Below, in pieces: positions 54,593 to 63,486 of a stretch of DNA of 64,000 nt. The stretch comes from an uncultured Dorea sp. (GTDB taxonomy: Bacteria; Bacillota; Clostridia; Lachnospirales; Lachnospiraceae). Made by a program: the position numbers and the translations under genes. Where the stretch lies: positions 1 through 64,000 of the forward strand of contig URTM01000012.1 in assembly GCA_900550865.1 (NCBI GenBank). The letters run 5' to 3'. Every line of letters starts with the position of its first letter. The stretch's first letter is position 1. The notes beneath the pieces are model-generated. The model was given only the letters and a program-made list of their open reading frames with translations. It searched no databases and was not told the DNA's origin.

Positions 54593-55921
54593 TTAACTCA
54601 CCCATGTTGCTGTAATATTTAAAATATAACCTCTATAAAAACAAGTGAAAAGATATACTGAATAAATAATTGCAACTGTTATTATAGCTAATGCTGCAAT
54701 TGTAGTTGAATTTACTTTTATTTTATTTCTTTTACTAAATCTTTGTAAAGCCGGAACAAAATATAACATATACGGATGTAAATACCTTCCATCCAACTCA
54801 TTTATCATATCTGAAGTTTTCCCCATTATCAGATAGAAACCAGTAAAAATACCCATCCAATTAACCAGATATGCTAAAACAGCCCCATAAGTAAACCATC
54901 GATTCCAATTATAAGCATTTTCACCCAGTACTATCAAGAAAGTACTGACTATCCAAAGCAAATTGAAGATTTCCGGAAGAATTGTCGGTACAACCGAAAA
55001 TAAAGTTTTTCCCCTGTCTCCCATTGTTGCCATATTAAAATAACTTTTCATAAATGCCTTAAATAAATTCAATAAATTCAAATAATAATTTAATCCACCA
55101 AGCAAAACAAGCATCACTATAATACCTGTCACGAAAATTACTATTTTCACAGACATCTTTTTGTTATCTAACCATTCAAGCACTCTCAAGAAAAACATCG
55201 GCAGAAACGGAATAACGGCTAATGCAAATAAATAATTTTTCTTGCAAAACAGTAGTAATATAATTGTAATAAGCGTATATAATATTTTTTGTTTACTTAC
55301 CTCTTTTATTGTTCGCAGCTTTGCCAGTTCAAAAATATTCACACTATACATTGCAAAAACAACATAAGAAAACACGTCATAACTAGGACTTGCCAGTTTT
55401 TGAATGCAAGGTATAGAAAATAACATAAACAATGTCCATTTCCCCACGGTACTCTTTTTTATAATCGCACCCATACATAATGCAAAAAAGAGCAGTGAAC
55501 TGATTCTTGAGCACAACAACATAATGCCATAACTAGGATATATCACTCTTCCCACCATAACTCCAATTGCTGCCGGTATATGTGCGATATCTATTTGCAT
55601 TGTAATATTTCGATCATAAGCTATATTAAAACGGAAACTATCTTCTTCTACATCTTTTAACTTTTTTATATAAAAAGTCTCAACATCAAAATCTTTCATA
55701 TCCCCGTCTAATCCTATTGCCTGATATTCCAGTTGACGTACGACTGTCTTCTTCATTGATTTTGGATGATTCATCGAAAATATATTATAACTTTTGCTTA
55801 AATGATACCCTTCATCTCCATTTCCCAAAGGAAAGGTCACAAAAACAGAAATCATTCCAAATAACAGTATTAAAAACACATATACTCTTTCCGTTTTTAT
55901 TTTACTCAAAAAGTTCTTCAT
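54593..55921 (-). CDS. DUF2142-type polytopic membrane protein (GT-C-like)
   Basis: A 442-residue protein with about ten hydrophobic helices. The N-terminal loop has PLGNGDEGYHLSKSYNI, and later motifs SPSYDVFSYVVF and ELDGRYLHPYMLYFVPAL match the DUF2142 pattern, a GT-C-fold-like family in polysaccharide loci. Such proteins may transfer sugars from polyprenyl-linked donors on the outer face, but this is not established. It lies 3 bp after the next upstream glycosyltransferase gene. The DNA here is visibly A+T-richer than the flanks. Confidence 0.78.
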   Translation of the reverse strand: MKNFLSKIKTERVYVFLILLFGMISVFVTFPLGNGDEGYHLSKSYNIFSMNHPKSMKKTVVRQLEYQAIGLDGDMKDFDVETFYIKKLKDVEEDSFRFNIAYDRNITMQIDIAHIPAAIGVMVGRVIYPSYGIMLLCSRISSLLFFALCMGAIIKKSTVGKWTLFMLFSIPCIQKLASPSYDVFSYVVFAMYSVNIFELAKLRTIKEVSKQKILYTLITIILLLFCKKNYLFALAVIPFLPMFFLRVLEWLDNKKMSVKIVIFVTGIIVMLVLLGGLNYYLNLLNLFKAFMKSYFNMATMGDRGKTLFSVVPTILPEIFNLLWIVSTFLIVLGENAYNWNRWFTYGAVLAYLVNWMGIFTGFYLIMGKTSDMINELDGRYLHPYMLYFVPALQRFSKRNKIKVNSTTIAALAIITVAIIYSVYLFTCFYRGYILNITATWVS

Positions 55922-55924
55922 TTC

Positions 55925-57415
55925 TCATCTCCATACTTTTTTTATGTTAAAATATGCTTTAATCTGAGGATCTACAACAAAATTTCCAATCGCTTTTTCA
56001 ACAATGATATCTTTTCCGGATTTTCTTAAAAGTTCTGTTGACAACTGCTCCGTTTTCATCATCATAAACTTATCAGTAACACCATCTACACATTGTGTCA
56101 ATTCATCTCTATGAAAATAACCAACCGCTTCTACAGGCTGTCCCTGAAATGCATACCCTTTTTGTCCTTTTAAGAACCCATTATGGTATATTGTCTGATT
56201 CTTTTTATTTATCAATTGGATTCCAACCACTCCATTTTCCGGGAACTGACAGATACCGATCATTTCTCGCATCCAGTTTTTGCTGATCATTCTGATAGAA
56301 GAATCTACAAATAAAACATATTCATATCTGATTTGTTCTTCTTTTACTTCTTTTATAGATTTTACTGCTATGAACTGGCATTTCACTTTTCCGGCTGTCT
56401 TTTTTATTGATTTCATGCATTTTTTCACATCTGTTTTATTGTTACCTACAAAGCAGACAGTAACTCCTGTTTTCTCTTTCACTTTATATGTTACATGATA
56501 AAAGCCACGATAATACAATTCCCGCACTTTTCCAGGTCTGTCAACACGTTTAAGATGTTCTTCTATCGCACGCTTTCCCGCATCATATGCATACAATTTA
56601 CTTTCCGGATTCTCTGCTGTTGAACTTTGATGTACTCGCCAATGATACAATATCTTAGGAATATGATATATCCCCTCTGCCTTTTCTATGCACCGCAAGA
56701 TCAAGTCATAATCCTGTGCTCCATCAAAATCATTCCGGAATCCACCTATCTCTTCTACAATCAATCTTTTTACAACAAACAGATGGCAAATATAATTATT
56801 GGATCTTAACAATTCAATATTAAAATCCGTTTTAAAATGCGGTTCAAATCTTTTTGCACTGTCAGCAGAAATTTTATCTTCATCACTGTAAATAACATCT
56901 GCCTTTTCATTATCATTTACACAGCGCACTACTTCAAACAGTGCATCTGGTGCAAGAAGATCATCATGATCCAGCAATGCAATATATTCTCCTGACGCTA
57001 TTGCGATTGCAGCATTGGTATTATCCGCAATTCCTTTATTTTTCGTTAACTTCTTTGCAATTATCCTTTTATCTGCCTGTGCATATGCCTGTATCACCTG
57101 CATTACCTGATCAGATACACTTCCATCCGCAATGCATAACTCCCAGTTTGAATATGTTTGCCGCTGTACCGACTCAATCATCTCACTTAAAAATATTTCC
57201 GGTGTTTCATAAGTCGGAACGATTATACTTATTTTAGGATTATAAGCGAATTCATATTTTTTTTGCTTTTCCAGTTCTGCTTCAGTAATCGCATTTTTTT
57301 TCAGCCATAAATCATAATCGAAATTTTCTGCAGAATGATTTCTGAAAAGCTTTAATAATAACATTTTCATTCCATAATAATGATAATACCTTTTTAAGGT
57401 GTCAATCTTACTCAT
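55925..57415 (-). CDS. Glycosyltransferase family 2 (two-part, RgpF/WbbL-like region)
   Basis: A 496-residue protein. After about 55 residues comes a GT-A domain (58-290) with ISIIVPTYETPEIFLSEMIESV, DGSVSDQVMQVI and LLDHDDLLAPDALFEV. A further region (about 300-496) has ENGVVGIQLINKKNQTIYHNG, which resembles part of a second GT2 domain without an obvious metal site. It is closely similar in layout to the gene at 59633-61300, so the two are probably paralogues. It sits in the single long operon from the window end to 52150. Confidence 0.88.
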   Translation of the reverse strand: MSKIDTLKRYYHYYGMKMLLLKLFRNHSAENFDYDLWLKKNAITEAELEKQKKYEFAYNPKISIIVPTYETPEIFLSEMIESVQRQTYSNWELCIADGSVSDQVMQVIQAYAQADKRIIAKKLTKNKGIADNTNAAIAIASGEYIALLDHDDLLAPDALFEVVRCVNDNEKADVIYSDEDKISADSAKRFEPHFKTDFNIELLRSNNYICHLFVVKRLIVEEIGGFRNDFDGAQDYDLILRCIEKAEGIYHIPKILYHWRVHQSSTAENPESKLYAYDAGKRAIEEHLKRVDRPGKVRELYYRGFYHVTYKVKEKTGVTVCFVGNNKTDVKKCMKSIKKTAGKVKCQFIAVKSIKEVKEEQIRYEYVLFVDSSIRMISKNWMREMIGICQFPENGVVGIQLINKKNQTIYHNGFLKGQKGYAFQGQPVEAVGYFHRDELTQCVDGVTDKFMMMKTEQLSTELLRKSGKDIIVEKAIGNFVVDPQIKAYFNIKKVWR

Positions 57416-57438
57416 TTATAATCGTTCCTTTGCTTTCA

Positions 57439-59616
57439 TTAATCTTCGTATAAAGCTACGATTTCTTTACGGATACTTTCCCAGTCTCTTGACTGTGCAG
57501 TTTTGATACCACCTTCATACAGGTGCTCCTGTAATTCTTTATCTGTACAGATTCTTTCAATTGCGGCAATTCCTTTTTCAATCTTGCCAAGTGGATAAAG
57601 CAGGCAGTTTTCACCATCTACCAGATATTCTTTATTTCCATCATTCGGAACAACCACTGCATATCCACCTGTTGCCATCATCTCTAACGGCGGATATGAA
57701 AAGCTTTCCAGGTAACTTGTCTTTAACAAAATATCACACTGATTATATACATCAGCCACCTGATCAAACGGAACCTTGTGAAGAAATTTATCTACACGAT
57801 ACCAGTCTTTTGGTTCTGCATTATAAGACATATACCATATCTCATACTTTTCTTTATCGAGTTCATTTGTTATTTTGAAACTTTCGTCAACATTTTTGTA
57901 CTCTACTCCGCAATCTCCCTCGATCAGAATACGGATCTTTCCGTTCATCTCACGTTTATGGTGTGGGAAGTTTTCTTTTTCAATTCCATTTGGTGCATAT
58001 CTGGCAATCTGTTCATAATCGTCTCTTAACCAGTCTTCGCACCACTTTGAAATGGTAAGATACTGGATTGGTACCTTCGGGATATAACTCTGATTTGCAA
58101 ATACTCTGAGCGGAACTCCCGGCTCATAGAAATCCGTTTCAAAATTCTGTACCAGATAATATCTCTTTTCAATATTCTGATAATTTTCAAGAAATGCAAC
58201 TGTCGTCCACATAGTCGCAACAGCTTTGTCAATTCTTCCTTCTACCAGTCTGAGATCCTGACTCATTACCGGTATCTGATGTTCTTTAAATGTACACCAT
58301 TGAATTGAATTGTCTACATTGAAAAGTGTGACATCCATTCCCGCATCCTGAAGCATAACAGCATGCCACAGTGCCACCATAATTCCGCCACTGATATTCA
58401 GAGAAGGCAGTATAAATGCAATATTTGGTGTCGTGTATTTTTTTATAAATTTAACCAGTGGGAATCCTGTATATACAGTTACACATTTTTTTGTACAATA
58501 TTTATGCGCATTTTCTGCAATCCGGTCTCTTTCTTTCTTATCTTCTACCAGTCTGCTTAACTGTTCTACCCATTCTTCTTCTGTATCACAGAGAATTCCT
58601 GTCTCTCCTGATACGATCATTCTCTGAAATGCACCCACATTACTTGCTACCGTTGGAACTTTCACCAGTGCTGCTTCCACCCATTTATTTTCGGATTTTG
58701 CTTCGTTAAAGATGCTCTGCTCTAACGGTGCCAGATTAATATCCACTTCCGCAATCAGCGACGGTAATTTCTTCCAGTCAACAAACGGATGAGATACCAC
58801 ACGTGCTTTATACTGCTGTAACGCTTCCGGAAGATCCAGTTCTCCAACCACATGCAGCTGAACCTGTGGATATTTTTCCATCACTTTAGTTAGTGCCGGT
58901 AACACCAGTTCAAAATCATCGTTGTGTGTCAGGCTTCCACTAAAATATCCGATTCCCACATGATAATCTTTACGGGTTTTATTTTTTAACGCTTCTTTGG
59001 ATAACGCACACATTTCTTCCGAGGCCGTATTTCGGTTAATAAATACTTCCGGTACATAGTGCCCCAACTCTTCAGCGAGTCTTTCTGTCGTTGTAATTGC
59101 GGCATCACATAATTTTAATGTTCTGCCCATGCGCATAACGCCATCATCGTATAAAGCTCGTTCTTCTTTCGACATAGAATCAAGATATTTGATCGTATCT
59201 GTGTACTTTGTATCAACCACAAGATCATCAATATCAAATAGTACTCTTTTATTCAGCTTCTTGGCTAATTTTATAAATTCACCGATCATATCTGTGTATG
59301 GACATCTGAAAAAGACAAATGTACGATAATATCTGACCTGATCCAACTGCAGGTTTACATAATATACTTCACCTGTAGAAATATTATTCGCTGCCAGCTG
59401 TTCTCTCTGATGTGTCACACGGTATCTCGCCGGATGAGGTACACTTTCGTCACAACCATTGATGAATAATACATCTTTATAGACTCTGTCTTTTGCATCT
59501 CTTCCTACCGTTCTTGCCGTATGAACGTAACTCTTTGCTTTTCTTCCGACACTGATAATTCCTTCTTCTTTCAATGTATGAAGTGTTTTCGCCGTTAACT
59601 CTCGTATATCTGCCAT
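57439..59616 (-). CDS. Tandem GT4-type glycosyltransferase (two GT-B domains)
   Basis: A 725-residue protein that appears to hold two glycosyltransferase modules. The first (about 45-395) includes HPARYRVTHQREQLAANNIS, RVLFDIDDLVVDTKY, GYFSGSLTHNDDFELVLPAL and NKWVEAALVKVPTVASNVGAF. The second (about 400-725) includes IAFILPSLNISGGIMVALWHA and SYLESFSYPPLEMMATGGYAVV with a final donor-site glutamate region. Dual-domain enzymes often build a repeating or branched unit with two linkages. The first 40 residues are basic and may bind the membrane. Confidence 0.88.
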   Translation of the reverse strand: MADIRELTAKTLHTLKEEGIISVGRKAKSYVHTARTVGRDAKDRVYKDVLFINGCDESVPHPARYRVTHQREQLAANNISTGEVYYVNLQLDQVRYYRTFVFFRCPYTDMIGEFIKLAKKLNKRVLFDIDDLVVDTKYTDTIKYLDSMSKEERALYDDGVMRMGRTLKLCDAAITTTERLAEELGHYVPEVFINRNTASEEMCALSKEALKNKTRKDYHVGIGYFSGSLTHNDDFELVLPALTKVMEKYPQVQLHVVGELDLPEALQQYKARVVSHPFVDWKKLPSLIAEVDINLAPLEQSIFNEAKSENKWVEAALVKVPTVASNVGAFQRMIVSGETGILCDTEEEWVEQLSRLVEDKKERDRIAENAHKYCTKKCVTVYTGFPLVKFIKKYTTPNIAFILPSLNISGGIMVALWHAVMLQDAGMDVTLFNVDNSIQWCTFKEHQIPVMSQDLRLVEGRIDKAVATMWTTVAFLENYQNIEKRYYLVQNFETDFYEPGVPLRVFANQSYIPKVPIQYLTISKWCEDWLRDDYEQIARYAPNGIEKENFPHHKREMNGKIRILIEGDCGVEYKNVDESFKITNELDKEKYEIWYMSYNAEPKDWYRVDKFLHKVPFDQVADVYNQCDILLKTSYLESFSYPPLEMMATGGYAVVVPNDGNKEYLVDGENCLLYPLGKIEKGIAAIERICTDKELQEHLYEGGIKTAQSRDWESIRKEIVALYED

Positions 59617-59632
59617 CGTTTCCTCCTAATAA

Positions 59633-61300
59633 TTATAAAATACCCAGTTCTGCCAAATTTTGATTGTAAAAATTATCTTTTTTACTGATTCTGCTTTCCC
59701 ATTTTGAAATAAACTTCTGAATCTCTGTATCATCAACCTCAATTGTCAATGCTTTAGAATAAGAAAATTCTGCAAAACATGTCCATACAGTCCAAAGTCC
59801 CTGTTTTTCTCCATTCAGACAATAATCAATTATTTCGTATCCCGGAACATCTTCTTTCAATCCTCCAAGATTTCTCCACGCATTCTTCGATATCATGCAG
59901 CAATCTTTCCATGCTGCCGTAGTATTACGGACATGCCGTAACATTGCTTCATATCCCTGTTCTGCGCCGTTAATCCCCTGGCACAAGAATTTCACTTTCG
60001 CATTATCTCTGACATCCAAAGCAATACCTGCGTATGCAATCAGATTATTTTCAAAATATACTTTCGGGGATACGGCACATACATCTTGCCTCTGTGCAAA
60101 CATCAGCATTTCTTCTACCCAGTCCGGATTCATTGGCAGACAATGAACATTTATCATAACTGCGTATTCTTCTTCCATACTGTCTATCTGCTTATTTACA
60201 TTATCAGCAAATGTACCATTCTCTTTATTTGCATATACGACACGAATATTTTTATATGTGGTTTTTTTCAAAATCTTTTCTTTTGCCCTGTCATATTCTG
60301 TGTTCTTTTCTGCTCCATGCAAAATAAGCAGCACACCTGCATTGTCCGGAATTTCGTAATGTACACGGTAAATAGTCCGATACGGAAGATTACTTTCAAC
60401 TTTCCCCGGCTCTTTCGTTCTTTCTAACTGTTCGCTGACTGCATGTATTGCAGCATCAACCGCGTAACTTTTTGAATCCAGATTCATCGAAACTGACTGT
60501 GGATGAACTCTCCAGTAATACAGAACCTTTGGAATGTGTACAATCTTTTCTGCCTTTTCCGTCAGTCTTAAAACCATATCATGATCCTGGCTGCCGTCAA
60601 ATTCCGGTCTGTATGCCTGTCCAATCTGATCTAAAAGTGATTTTTTGAATACTGTAAAATGACAAATATAATTATGGGCTCTTAATTCATCTTTTCCAAA
60701 TCCAGGTTTGAAGTTAAAGTCTGATGCATCCTCGATTTTTCCAGAGAACTTTACTTCATCCGAATATAAGAAATCTGCTTTTTCCTCTTCAATTACTTTC
60801 ATCATTTCATATAATGCTGACTCATGCAAGATATCATCATGATCCAAAAGACCTATGTAGTCTCCTGTTGCAAATTTCAGACATTCATTGGTATTTTCCG
60901 ATATTCCTTTGTTTTCTTCTAATACCTCATAGCAGATTCTTGAGTCTTTTGAAGCATATTCTCTGCATATTTCACCTACGTATTCATGCTCCTTATCACT
61001 TCCATCTGCCAGACATAACTGCCATTTTGGATAAGTCTGCTTTTGCAGCGATTCCAATAATTCTCTCAGATAATTCTCTGGTGTATTATACAGTGGTGTA
61101 ATAATACTAAATGATACCTGTGCCAGAAATTTCCTGTTTTTTTGATTTTCCCGCTCACCATCCGAAATCAAATGAAGTGAACGCACCCTGTTCCTGAATT
61201 TCTCTTCTTCTCTTTTTTTTCTGTAATGATCTCTTATTGCTCTAAGGACTGCAAATGGTCCCTGTTTTATCAACATCTTTATTACTTTCTTAATTTTCAC
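59633..61300 (-). CDS. Glycosyltransferase family 2 (paralogue of 55925-57415)
   Basis: A 555-residue protein. The GT-A domain (about 60-290) has FSIITPLYNTPENYLRELLESL, LADGSDKEHEYVG and LLDHDDILHESALYEM. The C-terminal part (about 320-555) contains CAVSPKVYFENNLIAYAGIALD and AAWKDCCMISKNAWRNLGGL, a second GT2-like segment. The N-terminus is basic. It shares domain order and several motifs with the gene at 55925-57415, so local duplication is likely. The sugars are unknown. Confidence 0.88.
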   Translation of the reverse strand: MKIKKVIKMLIKQGPFAVLRAIRDHYRKKREEEKFRNRVRSLHLISDGERENQKNRKFLAQVSFSIITPLYNTPENYLRELLESLQKQTYPKWQLCLADGSDKEHEYVGEICREYASKDSRICYEVLEENKGISENTNECLKFATGDYIGLLDHDDILHESALYEMMKVIEEEKADFLYSDEVKFSGKIEDASDFNFKPGFGKDELRAHNYICHFTVFKKSLLDQIGQAYRPEFDGSQDHDMVLRLTEKAEKIVHIPKVLYYWRVHPQSVSMNLDSKSYAVDAAIHAVSEQLERTKEPGKVESNLPYRTIYRVHYEIPDNAGVLLILHGAEKNTEYDRAKEKILKKTTYKNIRVVYANKENGTFADNVNKQIDSMEEEYAVMINVHCLPMNPDWVEEMLMFAQRQDVCAVSPKVYFENNLIAYAGIALDVRDNAKVKFLCQGINGAEQGYEAMLRHVRNTTAAWKDCCMISKNAWRNLGGLKEDVPGYEIIDYCLNGEKQGLWTVWTCFAEFSYSKALTIEVDDTEIQKFISKWESRISKKDNFYNQNLAELGIL

Positions 61301-61312
61301 TTTTGTACTCCA

Positions 61313-61915
61313 CTATTTGAATAATTTATATAAGAATTTCATAAAAGCTATTACGTAAATGATAAATAACAATAATACACAAAATGTCTCTGCATCAAAC
61401 CGGTTCGTAACCGCTTTCATGATCAATGTTCCGTCTGTCTCTTCATCATTGATCCAGAACTTTGTTCCTTGTTCTGTTTTTCTTTCAAAACAGAACAATA
61501 CTGCATTGTCCGGAATTTCTCCTTCTGTGCCGATAGAAAAAATATATTCTTTATCTTTACAGTTTTTCACAGTATCAAATTTAAAATTATAGAATTTTCC
61601 ACTTTCCAGATCCGTCGCTTTCGTTTCGCCATTCGCAACTACTTTCTGCGTTTCTGCATCTGTAAGACTATATTTGATAACCGTATCTGATGGTGTACCT
61701 GTAATCCTGCATTTTACCCTAACACCATCCAATGTATCTTCATTACTTTTGAACCGTTCCTGTACAGTTTCATTCAGGAACGATCCTGTTGTTATATATT
61801 CGCTGGTATCCACTGCTCTGTCATATATATAATTATTCTTCCCTATATGTGCATATAAGAACGAACCTGCAACAATAATGATACCCGCAATTATTATCTG
61901 AATCTTTTTCTTCAT
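61313..61915 (-). CDS. Double-anchored extracytoplasmic protein of the glycan operon
   Basis: A 200-residue protein with a signal-anchor helix (about 5-23), an extracytoplasmic domain (about 30-170) and a C-terminal helix (about 178-197). The middle region (VRVKCRITGTPSDTVIKYSLTD, YNFKFDTVKNCKDKEYIFSIG) looks like a beta-sandwich similar to the extracellular loop domain of DUF2142-type membrane proteins; that similarity is from memory and weak. It lies between a glycosyltransferase and the ABC exporter ATPase with 12-13 bp gaps, so it is certainly in the operon. No enzymatic motif is visible. Confidence 0.65.
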   Translation of the reverse strand: MKKKIQIIIAGIIIVAGSFLYAHIGKNNYIYDRAVDTSEYITTGSFLNETVQERFKSNEDTLDGVRVKCRITGTPSDTVIKYSLTDAETQKVVANGETKATDLESGKFYNFKFDTVKNCKDKEYIFSIGTEGEIPDNAVLFCFERKTEQGTKFWINDEETDGTLIMKAVTNRFDAETFCVLLLFIIYVIAFMKFLYKLFK

Positions 61916-61928
61916 GTTCCTACCTCAT

Positions 61929-62666
61929 CTAATAAGACTGACTATATTCTTTACAAATTTCATCTGCATCGCCAAACCTTTTCACATGCCCGTGTTCAAG
62001 CCATACAATTTTCTCACACAAACTTTCAACCTGTGCAATACTATGCGATACAAATAAAATAGTTGTCCCATGTTCCATCATTTTTCTGATGCGCTCTTCA
62101 CACTTCTGTTGGAATCGGAAATCACCAACCGAAAGCACTTCATCAACGATCAATATGTCCGGTGTCCCGATCGTCGCAATTGCAAACGCAAGCCTTGACA
62201 CCATACCTGAAGAAAAGTTTTTGACCGGAACATCCATAAAATTCTGGAGTTCTGAGAATTCCACAATATTATCGTAATGCTTTTCCATCTCTTCTCTTCC
62301 GTATCCCAACAATGCACCATTCAAAAATACATTTTCTCTTGCAGTAAGATCCATATCAAATCCGGCACCAAGCTCGATCAGCGGAGCAACTGTCCCGCAA
62401 ACTTCAACTTTACCCGTCGTTGGTTTTAAAACTCCTGCAATTGTTTTCAACATTGTACTTTTTCCACTACCATTAAGTCCGATCAGTCCAAGTGATTCAC
62501 CTTTATATACTTCAAATGATACATTCTTCAATGCCCAGAACTCATCAAACTTCACCTGTTTTTTTAATCTTTTAATCACATACTCTTTAAAGCTGTCGAA
62601 TTTTTCAGATGAAAGATTGAACTTCATCGAAACATCTTCTACTTTTATGATCGCCTGTTTTTCCAT
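61929..62666 (-). CDS. Polysaccharide ABC exporter ATPase (Wzt/RgpD type)
   Basis: A 245-residue nucleotide-binding subunit powering export of a lipid-linked glycan. Walker A GLNGSGKST (63-71), signature NFSSGMVSRLAFA, Walker B DILIVDEVLSVGD and the switch histidine in LFVSHS are intact. It lacks the C-terminal carbohydrate-binding domain found in some Wzt proteins, so export is probably not gated by a terminal cap. It begins 14 bp after the permease gene. Confidence 0.95.
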   Translation of the reverse strand: MEKQAIIKVEDVSMKFNLSSEKFDSFKEYVIKRLKKQVKFDEFWALKNVSFEVYKGESLGLIGLNGSGKSTMLKTIAGVLKPTTGKVEVCGTVAPLIELGAGFDMDLTARENVFLNGALLGYGREEMEKHYDNIVEFSELQNFMDVPVKNFSSGMVSRLAFAIATIGTPDILIVDEVLSVGDFRFQQKCEERIRKMMEHGTTILFVSHSIAQVESLCEKIVWLEHGHVKRFGDADEICKEYSQSY

Positions 62667-62680
62667 ATTTTCACCGCTCC

Positions 62681-63457
62681 CTATATGTTCAAAATAAATT
62701 CATCCTGTGCTTTGTAGAATACTCTGAGTCCGATTACAAGTGCAAGTCCTGCTTCTATCACCGCAATAATAATTGATTTTGCATCAAAGATTGTATAATC
62801 CAACATCACATCTCTGAACATCAGCAGGATATTGGTAATTGGATTCAAATTTACGATTGGTTTCAGCCATGCCGGCAAAATTGACATTGGATAAATAATC
62901 GGTGTCAGATACATCAGTGCTGTAATGAATACAGAGTATAAATGCATGATATCTCTGAACTTTACAGCAATTGCCGAAAGAATCAGTCCAATTCCCATAG
63001 AGAATATTACTAACAATACCAATGGAATCGGAACAAGGATTACTGTCCAGTGCAATTCCGCTCTTGTCGCAACCATAACCAGAATCAGCGCTGTAAAAGA
63101 GGCCATCAGGTTAATAAAGCTTGAAAAGATTCTCGAAATAACAAATAAGTATTTTGGTACATAAATCTTTCTGATCAGAGATGCATTTCCAAGAATTGCT
63201 CCCATCGCATTTGTCGTTGATTCAGAGAAAAAGTTAAAGATTACCTGTCCACTCAAAATAAACAACGGGAAATTCTCCACATCAAATTTAAACAGATTTG
63301 AGAAAACAACAGATAATACGATCATCATCAATAATGGATTCAGGAGTGTCCATAACACTCCCAAAACAGATCTACGATATTTAATTTTTATATCTCTAGC
63401 AACCAGCTCTTCCAATAGTGGCTGGAATTTCTTAAAATTCTGGATATATTGTTTCAT
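62681..63457 (-). CDS. Polysaccharide ABC exporter permease (Wzm/RgpC type)
   Basis: A 258-residue ABC-2 family membrane subunit with six predicted helices. The N-terminal amphipathic part (LLEELVARDIKIKYRRSVLGVLW) is characteristic of the TagG/Wzm/RgpC class, as is LYSVFITALMYLTPIIYPMS. Together with the ATPase downstream it should export the undecaprenyl-linked glycan across the membrane. With dTDP-rhamnose genes nearby, a rhamnose-rich wall polysaccharide is a reasonable guess. Confidence 0.94.
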   Translation of the reverse strand: MKQYIQNFKKFQPLLEELVARDIKIKYRRSVLGVLWTLLNPLLMMIVLSVVFSNLFKFDVENFPLFILSGQVIFNFFSESTTNAMGAILGNASLIRKIYVPKYLFVISRIFSSFINLMASFTALILVMVATRAELHWTVILVPIPLVLLVIFSMGIGLILSAIAVKFRDIMHLYSVFITALMYLTPIIYPMSILPAWLKPIVNLNPITNILLMFRDVMLDYTIFDAKSIIIAVIEAGLALVIGLRVFYKAQDEFILNI

Positions 63458-63486
63458 ATTCAGCTCCTCTTATTTTTATAAAATCA

